DNA of 40,033 nucleotides, from contig JBKBQT010000027.1 of the NCBI GenBank assembly GCA_046292445.1, positions 1-40,033 on the forward strand, given 5' to 3'. Position numbers and translations under genes: made by a program. Position 1 is the first letter of the stretch. Each line of letters begins with the position of its first letter. The notes beneath the pieces are model-generated. The model had not been told where the DNA came from. It ran no database searches and saw nothing but the letters and a program-made list of their open reading frames with translations. Positions 30,601 through 38,738 of the stretch are shown here, in pieces. The DNA comes from CALIZF01 sp046292445 (lineage in GTDB: Bacteria; Pseudomonadota; Alphaproteobacteria; Rhodobacterales; Rhodobacteraceae).

Positions 30601-31053
30601 ATGAACGATATCGATCCGATCAACGCGCGCATCTTGCGCGAATTGTCGCGCGACGGGCGGATCGCGAACACCGAACTGGCCGCGCGGGTCGGCCTGTCCC
30701 CCTCGGCCTGCCTGCGGCGGGTGCAGGATCTCGAGCGCCGGGGCGTGATCGCAGGGTATCGCGCAAGGCTCGACCGCGGGCGGCTCGGGCTCGGGTTCGT
30801 CGCCTATGTGACGGTGGGTCTCGGCCGGCACACCAAGGCGTCGCAAGAGGGTTTCGAACGGGCAATGGCGCGGGCCGCCGAAGTGACCGAGTGCCACAAC
30901 GTCACCGGCGCGGTGGAATACATCTTGCGTGTCGAGGCGGCCGATCTGGCGGCCTACAAGCGGTTCCATACCGACATCCTGGGGACCGCACCCGATGTCG
31001 TCGCGATCACGACCTATGTCGTGATGGGATCGCCCAAGGACGAGCGCGCCTGA
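30601..31053 (+). CDS. Lrp/AsnC-family transcriptional regulator
   Basis: 150-residue feast/famine regulator. The N-terminal HTH comprises INARILRELSRDGRIANTEL and ARVGLSPSACLRRVQDLE. The C-terminal RAM ligand-binding domain has VTECHNVTGAVEYILRVEA and AAYKRFHTDILG. It likely senses an amino acid and controls the divergent LysE exporter and itself. It ends 13 nt from the convergent carboxypeptidase stop. Confidence 0.93.
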   Translation: MNDIDPINARILRELSRDGRIANTELAARVGLSPSACLRRVQDLERRGVIAGYRARLDRGRLGLGFVAYVTVGLGRHTKASQEGFERAMARAAEVTECHNVTGAVEYILRVEAADLAAYKRFHTDILGTAPDVVAITTYVVMGSPKDERA

Positions 31054-31066
31054 AACCCCGCGACCG

Positions 31067-33025
31067 TCACGGCCCCACGGTAAAGCAGGCGACGGCCCGC
31101 GCGGCGAGCCGGCGGCAGGCGAGATCGGCGCCATCGCGCGTGAGGCCGGTGAAATGCGCCTCATACCCGCCGCCGCGCGGCACCACCTTGCGCAGGGCTG
31201 TGCCGAGCGTCTGCGCCTCGGCCAGCCCGGTCTGAAGCAGCGCCCGTTCGGCAGTCCCGCGCGAGGGGAAGCGGCCGAGCGTGACGGCCCAGTGCCGCCC
31301 GCCCGACGTCGAGATGCGGGTGACGATCTCGGCCGGGGCGGGGTCGGTTCCGGTCGCGGGGCCGTCGGCGGCGACCGTCAGGACGATGCCGGGCCGGGGC
31401 GCCGGCGGCACGATCGACGGCGCAACGGCGGCGGGCAGTGCAGCGGGGTCTTCCGCCGCCTCGGCCATCGCTTCCATCGGCAGGCCCTCGTCGCTGTCGA
31501 GGGGTGCCGCGTCCGCCATCGCGCCGGTGTCGGGGGGCAGGGTCTCTGCCGCTGCCCGGACCGGAAGATCGGGCATGGCGATACCGTCCACCGCAGCCGT
31601 TGCGGCGACCGCCTCGACGCTGCCGGCCGCGCCATCGGCTGCGGCGGCCGGGCCGGGGTCGGCAGCGGCCGCAAGCCGATCCTCGGGGCGGGGCGGGGGC
31701 GCGGCGACGATCTGCACGGCACCGGACGCCGCGGCCGGATCCGCTTCGGCCGGGGCTGCCGCGACAGCTGCGGGTGGCTCGGCGCCGGGGCCAGCATCAG
31801 AGGCAGTATCGGATGCGCCCGCCGCCAGCGCCGCGGCCACGGCGGCGTCAACCGCCTCGGCGGGTGTTGCAGCATCGGGACGGGGGCGCGGCGGTGCCAT
31901 GGCGGCGGGCGCCGCTGCGGCGGTTGCATCGGCGGCGGCCATGCCGTCCACCGCCTCGCGCAGTTCGGTATCGATGGCCGCCTGCACCGCATCCGGCACC
32001 GCGGCAGCGAGCGCGAATGGCAGGTCGGCGGGTGCCGGGTCCGCGCCGGGCCGTTGCGCCGGCCGCGGCGAACGGGCCGGCGCGGTCACGAGGCGGATCG
32101 TCTTGGCCGAGGCCAGCGGCACCGCCGCGGCAGCGGCCACGGGCGCCGCCTCGGCCGGTTCGGACGGCGTGCGCGGCAACTCGACCGGCGCCGGCCGGCG
32201 GGTTGCGACCTGGGCCGGCGCTGCGCCGAAGCCGATGTCGAGCAGCTCGGCCATGCGCGCATTGCGCTGCGCGGTCGAGGTGCCGCCGAACACCGTCGCG
32301 ATCAGCCGCTTGTTCCCGCGTTCGGCCGAGGCCGTCAGGTTGAACCCGGCGGCATTGGTGAACCCGGTCTTGATGCCGTCCGCGCCGCGATAGCTTTCGA
32401 GAAAACGGCGGTTGGTATTGGCCACCTGCGCCACGCCGGCATCGACCGTGATGCGCGAGAAAAGCGAATAATACTCGGGGAAATCGTAGAACAGCCGCCG
32501 CCCGAGGATCGTCATGTCCCGCGCGGTGGACAGATGGCCCTGTGCCGTCAGGCCATGGGCGTTGCGAAAGGTGGTGTTCTTCATCCCGAGCGCCTGCGCC
32601 GCGGCGGTCATGCGCCGGGCGAAGGCGGCCTCCGAGCCGCCCACCGCCTCGGCGATGGCGGTGGCCGCGTCATTGGCCGACCGCACGGCCGCGGCCCGGA
32701 TCAGGTTGCGCATCGAGATGCGCTGCCCGGCACGCAGGCCAAGGCGCGAGGGCGGCTCGGCCGCCGCCTTGGCCGAGACCGTCACCATCGTGTCGAGGCT
32801 GATCTCGCCCCGCCGGATCGCATCGAAGGTGACGTAGAGCGTCATCATCTTGGTCAGCGATGCCGGATGCAGGCGCGCGTCGGCGTTCTGGGCATGCAGC
32901 ACCTGCCCGGTGCGGGCATCCATCACGATCGCGGCAAAGGGCGCGGCAAGCGCGCCGATCGGGGCGAGCATGAGCGCCAGGCACACGCATGCGAATCGGG
33001 CGAGTTGCCCCGGACGTCGTTCCAC
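31067..33025 (-). CDS. D-alanyl-D-alanine carboxypeptidase with C-terminal SPOR domain
   Basis: 652-residue periplasmic PBP5/6-like enzyme trimming peptidoglycan pentapeptides. It has a signal peptide (about 1-28). The catalytic SxxK is SLTK (Ser56, Lys59), followed by SxN SAN (116-118) and KTG (219-221). After the peptidase domain (about 30-275) comes an Ala/Pro-rich linker of nearly 300 residues. A SPOR domain of about 75 residues follows (RHWAVTLGRFPSRGTAERAL, then KVVPRGGGYEAHFTGL), which binds denuded septal glycan. The start is GTG at 33025, with AGGAAG six bases upstream. A TTTTTT-N17-TAGTAT upstream is a weak promoter guess. Confidence 0.92.
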   Translation of the reverse strand: MERRPGQLARFACVCLALMLAPIGALAAPFAAIVMDARTGQVLHAQNADARLHPASLTKMMTLYVTFDAIRRGEISLDTMVTVSAKAAAEPPSRLGLRAGQRISMRNLIRAAAVRSANDAATAIAEAVGGSEAAFARRMTAAAQALGMKNTTFRNAHGLTAQGHLSTARDMTILGRRLFYDFPEYYSLFSRITVDAGVAQVANTNRRFLESYRGADGIKTGFTNAAGFNLTASAERGNKRLIATVFGGTSTAQRNARMAELLDIGFGAAPAQVATRRPAPVELPRTPSEPAEAAPVAAAAAVPLASAKTIRLVTAPARSPRPAQRPGADPAPADLPFALAAAVPDAVQAAIDTELREAVDGMAAADATAAAAPAAMAPPRPRPDAATPAEAVDAAVAAALAAGASDTASDAGPGAEPPAAVAAAPAEADPAAASGAVQIVAAPPPRPEDRLAAAADPGPAAAADGAAGSVEAVAATAAVDGIAMPDLPVRAAAETLPPDTGAMADAAPLDSDEGLPMEAMAEAAEDPAALPAAVAPSIVPPAPRPGIVLTVAADGPATGTDPAPAEIVTRISTSGGRHWAVTLGRFPSRGTAERALLQTGLAEAQTLGTALRKVVPRGGGYEAHFTGLTRDGADLACRRLAARAVACFTVGP

Positions 33026-33270
33026 GTCGGTCTTCCTTGCCTGCCGGCCCCAGACGGGGGCGATACTGCCTCGCCGCGCGGTCTGACGCCACGCTGGCCC
33101 GTTGGATACTAGCAGACTGGGAGTCGCGAAAAAACCCGGAATCCAGAATCTTCCGCGTTTTCCCTCATCCGGCGCGCGGATCCGGGCCAGCGCAGGCGGA
33201 CAACAACATCTTGTGGCCTCGCCCGCAGCCGCGCGTCATCGCTTGGGCCGCCGCCCGCACGCAACGCGTG

Positions 33271-33975
33271 TCAGCCCGCGTTGAGCGCCCCGACCAGCGC
33301 CGGCAGGCCCGCCAGATCGGGCACGGTGCGAAACCGCGGATGCTCTGCCGGCGGCTCGGCCTCTTCGACCGCCCAGGTCAGCGCATGGGGCACATGCACG
33401 CCCCACCCCCCCGCCGCGAGCACCGGCAGCACGTCCGAGCGCAGCGAATTGCCCGCCATCAGCGCCCGTTCGGCGCCATCGCCGTGGCGGGCAAAGACGG
33501 TCGCATAGACGGCCGGGGTCTTGTCCGACACGATCTCGACCGCGTCGAAAAGATCGCCGAGGCCCGATCGCGCCAGCTTGGATTCCTGGTGCAGCAGGTC
33601 GCCCTTGGTGACCAGCACCAGCCGGAAGCGGCCCGCCAGCGCCTCGACCGCCGCGCGCGCATGGGGCAGAAGCTCCACCGGATGGGCGAGCATGTCGCGC
33701 CCCGCCGCGACGATCCGCGCGATCACGGCGGCCGGCACGCGGCCCTCGGTCACCTCGATCGCGGTCTCGATCATCGACAGGGTGAACCCCTTCACCCCGT
33801 AGCCGTAATGCGCGAGGTTGCGCCGCTCGGCCGCGAGCAGCCGCTCGGCCAGATGGTCAGGCTCGGCAAAGCCGTCCAGCAGGCCGGCGAAATGCGCCTG
33901 CGTCATCTGGAACAGCGCCTCGTTCTGCCAGAGCGTGTCGTCGGCATCGAGCCCGACAGTCGTGATTGACGGCAT
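33271..33975 (-). CDS. HAD-superfamily hydrolase
   Basis: 234-residue phosphatase-like protein. Motif I GLDADDTLWQNE has the nucleophile Asp and acid Asp as DxD. Motif II is LVLVTKGD (Thr), the motif III Lys lies around DLLHQESKLARSG or SDKTPAV, and the motif IV region is MAGNSLRSDVLP with a single Asp. A helical cap lies between I and II. The substrate is unknown. The ATG at 33975 is preferred over a GTG two codons earlier. It is 245 nt downstream (minus strand) of the carboxypeptidase start. Confidence 0.88.
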   Translation of the reverse strand: MPSITTVGLDADDTLWQNEALFQMTQAHFAGLLDGFAEPDHLAERLLAAERRNLAHYGYGVKGFTLSMIETAIEVTEGRVPAAVIARIVAAGRDMLAHPVELLPHARAAVEALAGRFRLVLVTKGDLLHQESKLARSGLGDLFDAVEIVSDKTPAVYATVFARHGDGAERALMAGNSLRSDVLPVLAAGGWGVHVPHALTWAVEEAEPPAEHPRFRTVPDLAGLPALVGALNAG

Positions 33976-34087
33976 TGGCACCCCCGCCGGGTCTTTTCCT
34001 GTGGCCCCCTTCCGCTATATGCTTGCCATGTTTTCCTCAAGCTCCGACTCTGAAAGGGCTGTGTCCGTGTTCCTTCCCCTCATCAGC

Positions 34088-34408
34088 ATGACCGACCGCA
34101 AGGACGGGACGGGGTCCGAGACGGGCGTGGTCACCAAGACGCGCCCCAAGACGCAGCGCCCGCCGCTCTACAAGGTTCTGTTGCTGAACGACGACTACAC
34201 GCCGATGGAATTCGTCGTGCATGTGCTCGAGCGGTTCTTCGGGCTCAGCCATGCGCAGGCGTTCGAGTTGATGCTGACGGTGCACAAGAAGGGGCTGGCG
34301 GTGGTCGGCGTGTTCTCGTTCGAGGTGGCCGAGACCAAGGTGGCGCAGGTGATGGATTTCGCCCGGCGCCACCAGCATCCGCTGCAATGCACCATGGAAA
34401 AGGAATAG
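34088..34408 (+). CDS. clpS: ATP-dependent Clp protease adaptor ClpS
   Basis: 106-residue adaptor that delivers N-degron substrates to ClpAP. The core PPLYKVLLLNDDYTPMEFVV has the N-terminal-residue-binding NDDYTPM. It is followed by LERFFGLSHAQAFELMLTVH, KKGLAVVGVFSFEVAETKV and the conserved C-terminal HPLQCTMEKE. The ATG at 34088 lacks a good ribosome site; a GTG at 34067 with AAAGGG eight bases upstream would add seven residues and is a serious alternative. No clpA lies in the window. Confidence 0.94.
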   Translation: MTDRKDGTGSETGVVTKTRPKTQRPPLYKVLLLNDDYTPMEFVVHVLERFFGLSHAQAFELMLTVHKKGLAVVGVFSFEVAETKVAQVMDFARRHQHPLQCTMEKE

Positions 34409-34423
34409 GGCCCCGCCGGGGCC
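34409..34423. terminator. Palindrome between clpS and rsmC-like gene
   Basis: GGCCCCG-C-CGGGGCC begins directly after the clpS stop and ends 4 nt before the next start. A 1-nt loop is too tight, so the real hairpin would be about 6 bp with a 3-nt loop. It may reduce readthrough, or hinder translation of the next gene. Confidence 0.4.
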
Positions 34424-34427
34424 GCCC

Positions 34428-35432
34428 ATGCGATCGGTCAGGCTGGCCCATGCGCTTGCCACCGCTGCGGTGCATCTGCCCGATGCCGGCCGCATCGCGG
34501 TGCTGCGCCCCGCGGCGGGGGATGACCTGTCGCCCCTGCCCTGCGCGCGCCTCGATATCGTGACCGGGTTCCGCCCTGCCTGGGATCATTTCGCCGCGCT
34601 CGGCCTGCCGGTCCACCGCACCGTGCCGCCGGGCGTGGCCGCCAGCCTCGTCTGCCTGCCGCGCGCCCGCGCCCTCGGCGAGGCAATGGTGGCCGAGGCC
34701 GATGCCGCGACCCTGCCGGGCGGGCCGGTGATCCTCGACGGCGCCAAGACCGACGGGATCGAGGCGATGCTGCGCGCGCTGCGGCAGCGCGGCGCGGCGC
34801 CGGGCGACATTGCCTCCAAGGCCCATGGCAAGACCTTTGCCTTCGCCGCCGGCACGGCCGACCTGTCCGGCTGGCAGGCGCGGCCGTCCAAGACGCCCGA
34901 GGGCTTCGTGACCGCGCCGGGCCTCTTTTCGGCCGACGGGATCGACCGCGGCTCCGCCCTGCTCGCCGCCGCCCTGCCCGACCGGCTCGGGCCGTCGGTG
35001 GTCGATCTCGGCGCCGGCTGGGGGTTCCTTGCGCAGGCGGCTCTGATGCGGGCCGGCGTTACGGCGCTGCATCTTGTCGAGGCCGAGGCGGATGCGCTCG
35101 ATTGCGCGCGCCGCAACGTGACCGACCTGCGCGCGGCCTTCCACTGGGCCGATGCGACCACCTTCCGCCCAGCCCGCCCGGTCGATTGCGTCCTGTGCAA
35201 TCCGCCGTTCCACAGCGGCCGCACGCCCGACCCCGCGCTCGGCCTCGCCTTCATCCGCGCAGCGGCGGGCATGCTCGCGCCGGGCGGGGCGCTCTGGCTC
35301 GTCGCCAACCGACACCTGCCCTATGCCCCCGCGCTCGATGCGCTCTTTCGCGAGGTTGCCGTGGCCGGCGGCGATGCCACATTCGCGGTCTGGCGCGCCG
35401 CCCGCCCCGCCGCGCCCGCCGGGGCGCGCTGA
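34428..35432 (+). CDS. RsmC-like class I SAM methyltransferase (16S rRNA m2G)
   Basis: 334-residue protein with the two-half architecture of RsmC: a degenerate N-terminal methyltransferase-like domain (about 1-165) and a catalytic C-terminal half. The SAM-binding motif I is VVDLGAGWGFLAQAALMRAG. The substrate motif IV is CNPPFHSGRT, the NPPF type that methylates exocyclic amino groups of bases. RsmC makes m2G1207 in 16S rRNA. It is 19 nt downstream of clpS, 42 nt before the SDR gene, all on the same strand. Confidence 0.85.
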   Translation: MRSVRLAHALATAAVHLPDAGRIAVLRPAAGDDLSPLPCARLDIVTGFRPAWDHFAALGLPVHRTVPPGVAASLVCLPRARALGEAMVAEADAATLPGGPVILDGAKTDGIEAMLRALRQRGAAPGDIASKAHGKTFAFAAGTADLSGWQARPSKTPEGFVTAPGLFSADGIDRGSALLAAALPDRLGPSVVDLGAGWGFLAQAALMRAGVTALHLVEAEADALDCARRNVTDLRAAFHWADATTFRPARPVDCVLCNPPFHSGRTPDPALGLAFIRAAAGMLAPGGALWLVANRHLPYAPALDALFREVAVAGGDATFAVWRAARPAAPAGAR

Positions 35433-35474
35433 AACGCCCGTCCCCGCCCACACCACCAGCCCGAGGTTCGCGCC

Positions 35475-36299
35475 ATGTCCTATTCGATCACCGGCAAGAC
35501 GGCCATCGTCACCGGCGCCGCCCACGGGATCGGCCGCGCCATCGCGCGCCATTTCCTCGACCGCGGGGCCAATGTGATGTGCGCCGATGTCGATGAGGAG
35601 GCGCTGCACGACGACATCGGCGCGGATGCCGCCGCCGACGGGCCGCTGCGCGTCTTCGGGGGCGATCTGCGCGAAAGGCTCACGGTGACCAACCTCATCG
35701 CCGCCACGATCGACGCCTTCGACCGGGTGGACATTCTGGTGAACGCCGCCCGCGCCATCGCCACCTCCGACCCGCTCGGGGTGGGCGACGACGCGATGGA
35801 GGAGATGCTCCAGCACAACCTGCTCACCAGCCTGCGGCTGAGCCAGCAGGTCGCCCGCCGGATGATCGCCCAGGCCGGCCGCGCGGGCGAGGCGGGCAAC
35901 GGCGCGCCGGCCGCCCCGGCGGGCGCGATCGTCAACATCAGCTCCATCGCCGCCCGGCGCACCCAGCCCGAACTGCTTGCCTATTCGATCTCCTGCGCCG
36001 CTCTCGACCAGATGACCCGCTCGATGGCCGTGGCGCTGGCGCCGCGCCGGATCCGGGTGAACGCCGTCGCCTTCGGCAGCGTGATGAGCGCGAGCCTGCA
36101 GGCCCGGCTCAAGGACCAGGGCGATCTGCGGGCCGAGATCATCGACCACACCCCGATGGGCCGGATCGCCGCGCCGGCCGAACTGGCCGAGGCGGTGCAG
36201 TTCCTCGCCTCGGATGCGGCCGGCTTCCTGACCGGCCAGGTGGTGACGGTCGATGGCGGGCGCACCCTCATCGACCCGGCCTGTGCGCCGGCGCACTGA
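35475..36299 (+). CDS. Short-chain dehydrogenase/reductase lacking the catalytic lysine
   Basis: 274-residue Rossmann-fold oxidoreductase of classical SDR length. The cofactor motif is TGAAHGIGRAI (13-23), the NAG-type motif reads NAAR (90-93), serines lie in NISSIAA (Ser156/157), and the active-site Tyr is Tyr170. The YxxxK motif reads YSISC, so the lysine is replaced by Cys174. A C-terminal TGQVVTVDGGRTL is normal. With the catalytic Lys gone it may be inactive, may bind cofactor only, or may use a different proton relay. From memory, Rhodobacteraceae relatives share this motif. Confidence 0.85.
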   Translation: MSYSITGKTAIVTGAAHGIGRAIARHFLDRGANVMCADVDEEALHDDIGADAAADGPLRVFGGDLRERLTVTNLIAATIDAFDRVDILVNAARAIATSDPLGVGDDAMEEMLQHNLLTSLRLSQQVARRMIAQAGRAGEAGNGAPAAPAGAIVNISSIAARRTQPELLAYSISCAALDQMTRSMAVALAPRRIRVNAVAFGSVMSASLQARLKDQGDLRAEIIDHTPMGRIAAPAELAEAVQFLASDAAGFLTGQVVTVDGGRTLIDPACAPAH

Positions 36300-36323
36300 C
36301 CGCCGGCCCGTTCGGCAGGCCCC

Positions 36324-36357
36324 GTCAGCAGACGTAGTCAGCAGACGCGGTCAGCCG
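36324..36357. repeat. Short tandem repeat at the stop of the lipoprotein gene
   Basis: A 13-nt unit GTCAGCAGACGYR occurs twice exactly in its first 11 bases (36324 and 36337). It starts a third time (GTCAGC at 36350), where it supplies the TGA stop of the minus-strand lipoprotein gene. Confidence 0.6.
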
Positions 36358-36770
36358 CCCGGATACTGCACCCGGCAGGCCGCGACGACCCGCTCGGCCT
36401 CGCGCGCCTTGCGCGCCCGCTCGGCGCGGCTCGAGGCAAGGATGCGCCGCTCGGCGGCCATGTCGATGGCCCGCGGCTGCTCGACGGTCACCGCCTCGTC
36501 CCGCCAGCAGAAGCGCGGGCCGTCATCGACGATCCGCCGCGACCCGTCGGCAAGGGTCACGACCCGCGGGGCGAAGGCACAGGGCACGAACCGCGTCTCG
36601 GTCGTCGTCACCGGCACCAGCGCATAGCCGCGCGCGATATTCGCCTCGGTCTGTGCGATCAGGCGGTCGAGCACGCGCAGATCGCGAGTCGCCGCCGCGA
36701 TGCAGGCTTCCTGCGGCGTGGCGCAGGCGCCGAGGGCAAGGGCGACGAGAAGGACGGCCATGCTGCGCAT
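36351..36770 (-). CDS. Small lipoprotein of unknown function
   Basis: 139-residue protein with a signal peptide and lipobox LGAC (Cys16), so it is predicted to be lipid-anchored. The mature part has three further conserved-looking cysteines (in PQEACIA, FVPCAFAP and FCWRDEA). A basic helix-forming stretch AERRILASSRAERARKAREA comes near the end, followed by AACRVQYPGG. I do not recognise a domain. A second ATG at 36761 is possible. It is convergent with the SDR gene and upstream of it lies a repeat-like motif. Confidence 0.7.
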   Translation of the reverse strand: MRSMAVLLVALALGACATPQEACIAAATRDLRVLDRLIAQTEANIARGYALVPVTTTETRFVPCAFAPRVVTLADGSRRIVDDGPRFCWRDEAVTVEQPRAIDMAAERRILASSRAERARKAREAERVVAACRVQYPGG

Positions 36771-36931
36771 CGCGCAAGGATAGCGCAGGGCCGTCGCCGG
36801 CGAAAGGGCCCCGCTGCCCCGCCCGACCGTGCTCCCTCGCGCGCCGCCGACCGGCCGCTGCGCCGCGGCCGCGCCTGCTCGGGGGGGATCCGCCCGCCCC
36901 GAACCACGCGCTGCCCCGATGCTTCAGGCTG

Positions 36932-36954
36932 GCCCAAATATCCCCGCCGGAGGC
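36932..36954. repeat. Rhodobacteraceae-type intergenic motif with GGGGATATTT core
   Basis: Read on the minus strand this is CCTCCGGCGGGGATATTTGG plus flanks, in the 288-nt gap upstream of hemF. I recall this motif as common between genes in Rhodobacter and Paracoccus. A shorter GGGGATATT follows the hemE hairpin at 28537. Rest of the gap 36771-37058: GC-rich, no convincing gene. Confidence 0.45.
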
Positions 36955-37058
36955 GCACGGCGCCGCGCGCGATCCCGCCGGGTCTGCGCGCAAAGCGCCC
37001 TGTGGCGGCGCCCGCGCGATGCTGCTAGCCTGCGCCCGACCCGCCCGAGGAGACCCCG

Positions 37059-37949
37059 ATGACCGATCAGTTCGACGCCCGCAAGACCCGTGCCGCCGCC
37101 TGGTTCCGCACCCTGCGCGACCGGATCGTGGCCGCCTTCGAGGCGCTCGAGGATGCGCAGACCGAGGGTCCCATGGCCGACCGTGCGCCGGGGCGGTTCG
37201 ATGTCACGCGGACGCAGCGGCAGGGCGAGGCAGGCGAGGATGCCGGCGGCGGGCTGATGAGCGTGCTGCGCGGCGGGCGGGTGTTCGAGAAGGTGGGGGT
37301 CAATGTCTCGACCGTCCACGGCAGCCTCGGCGCGCGGGCGCAAGCGGCCATGGCCGCCCGCGGCGTGCCGGGGATGGACCGCGATCCGCGCTTCTGGGCC
37401 AGCGGCATCAGCCTTGTCGCCCATATGCAGAACCCGCATGTCCCGGCCGTCCACATGAACACCCGGATGTTCTGGACCCCCGGCGCGGCCTGGTTCGGCG
37501 GCGGGGCCGACCTCAACCCCTGCATCGAATACGCCGAGGATACCGCCCATTTCCACGCCGCGCTGCGCCGGGCCTGCGAGGCGCATCACCCCGATTACTA
37601 CGCCCGCTTCAAGGCCTGGGCGGACGAGTATTTCTTCGTGCCGCACCGCGGGCGGGCGCGCGGGGTGGGCGGCATCTTCTACGACGATCTCGACACCGGC
37701 GACTGGGAGGCCGATTTCGCCTTCACCCAAGGTGTCGGCGCGACCTTCCTGCCCGCCTATCTTCCGCTCGTCGAACGTCGCCGCACCCTGCCCTGGGGCG
37801 AGGCGGACAAGGACGCGCAGCTCGTCCACCGCGGCCTTTATGCCGAATACAACCTCGTCTACGACCGCGGCACGAAATTCGGCCTCGAGACCGGGCATGA
37901 CGCCAACGCCGTGCTCATGAGCCTGCCGCCGCTCGCCAAATGGGTCTGA
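37059..37949 (+). CDS. hemF: Oxygen-dependent coproporphyrinogen III oxidase
   Basis: 296-residue enzyme that uses O2 to decarboxylate coproporphyrinogen III to protoporphyrinogen IX. Diagnostic blocks are GGRVFEKVGVNVSTVHG, SLVAHMQNPHVPAVHMNTRM with the conserved histidines, WFGGGADLNPCIEY and RGVGGIFYDDL. The C-terminus has GLYAEYNLVYDRGTKFGL. The ATG at 37059 has GAGGAG upstream. It is convergent with znuB with no intergenic space (stops adjacent at 37949/37950). The anaerobic counterpart HemN is not in the window. Confidence 0.97.
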   Translation: MTDQFDARKTRAAAWFRTLRDRIVAAFEALEDAQTEGPMADRAPGRFDVTRTQRQGEAGEDAGGGLMSVLRGGRVFEKVGVNVSTVHGSLGARAQAAMAARGVPGMDRDPRFWASGISLVAHMQNPHVPAVHMNTRMFWTPGAAWFGGGADLNPCIEYAEDTAHFHAALRRACEAHHPDYYARFKAWADEYFFVPHRGRARGVGGIFYDDLDTGDWEADFAFTQGVGATFLPAYLPLVERRRTLPWGEADKDAQLVHRGLYAEYNLVYDRGTKFGLETGHDANAVLMSLPPLAKWV

Positions 37950-38738
37950 TCAGCGCCGCAGCCGAGCGATGGCCAGCGAGACGCCGAAGGCGATCGCCGC
38001 CACCGCGATGATCGACGGGCCGGCGGGCGTGTCGAGCCGCAGCGAGGCGGCCAGCCCGCCGAGCGCGGCCAGCCCGCCGATCGCCGCCGCGCCCGCCGCC
38101 ATCCCCTCGGGGCTGCGCGACAGCGCGCGGGCGGCGGCGGCCGGGATGATGAGCATCGCGGCAATCAGCAGCGCGCCGACCACCTTGAGCGCCACCGCCA
38201 CCACCACCGCCAGCGCCAGCGTCAGCACCAGCCGCTCGCGCCCCGGATCGATCCCGGCGGCATGGGCAAGATCGGCGCTCAGCGTCGCGGTCAGAAGCGC
38301 CGACCACCGCCAGGCCAGCAGCGCCACCACCATGACCGCCCCGCCCCAGATCACCGCGAGATCGGCCCGCGACACCGCGAGGATGTCGCCGAAGAGCAGC
38401 GCCGTCAGATCGACCCGCACCCCCGGCAGGAACGACACCGCGACCAGCCCGAAGGCCAGCGCGCCATGCGCGAGCACGCCCAGCGTCGTGTCCATCGCCC
38501 AGCCCCGCCCGGCCAGGGTGGACACGGTCGCCGCCATGGCCAGCGCCACGATCAGCGTGCCGGCCGCCACCGGCAGGCCGGAGGCCAGCGCCAGCGCGAC
38601 CCCGAGGATCGCGGCATGCGCCGTCGCATCGCCGAAATAGGCCATCCGCCGCCAGACGACGAAGGCGCCCAGCGGGCCGGTCGCCGCCGCCGTGCCGATG
38701 CCGGCCAGCGCGGCGCGGGCGAGGAAATCGTCAAGCAT
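37950..38738 (-). CDS. znuB: Zinc ABC transporter permease ZnuB
   Basis: 262-residue ABC-3 family inner-membrane permease. The start MLDDFLARAALAGIGTAAAT and the segment FVVWRRMAYFGDATAHAAIL, with its conserved FGDATAH, identify it. About seven to eight hydrophobic segments follow, including LVLTLALAVVVAVALKVVGA. The ATG at 38738 overlaps the znuC stop by 8 nt. The family also carries Mn/Fe; zinc is chosen because of the adjacent Zur-type regulator. Confidence 0.92.
   Translation of the reverse strand: MLDDFLARAALAGIGTAAATGPLGAFVVWRRMAYFGDATAHAAILGVALALASGLPVAAGTLIVALAMAATVSTLAGRGWAMDTTLGVLAHGALAFGLVAVSFLPGVRVDLTALLFGDILAVSRADLAVIWGGAVMVVALLAWRWSALLTATLSADLAHAAGIDPGRERLVLTLALAVVVAVALKVVGALLIAAMLIIPAAAARALSRSPEGMAAGAAAIGGLAALGGLAASLRLDTPAGPSIIAVAAIAFGVSLAIARLRR

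Noticed and set aside
31378..31992. Repetitive GC/Ala-rich stretch that looks like a DNA repeat array
   Set aside because: It encodes the low-complexity linker of the carboxypeptidase; units are irregular and there are no spacers, so it is neither a CRISPR nor a tandem repeat element.
31154..33112. Plus-strand open frame of about 650 codons with Gly/Arg-rich product
   Set aside because: Mirror of the carboxypeptidase gene and its Ala/Pro linker. The minus-strand frame contains SxxK, SxN, KTG and a SPOR domain.
33181..33270. ACAACATCTTGT near-palindrome upstream of the HAD gene's end as a regulator box
   Set aside because: Only 4-bp arms (ACAA/TTGT) and located between two minus-strand genes where it is not in an obvious promoter position; I could not match it to a named regulator.
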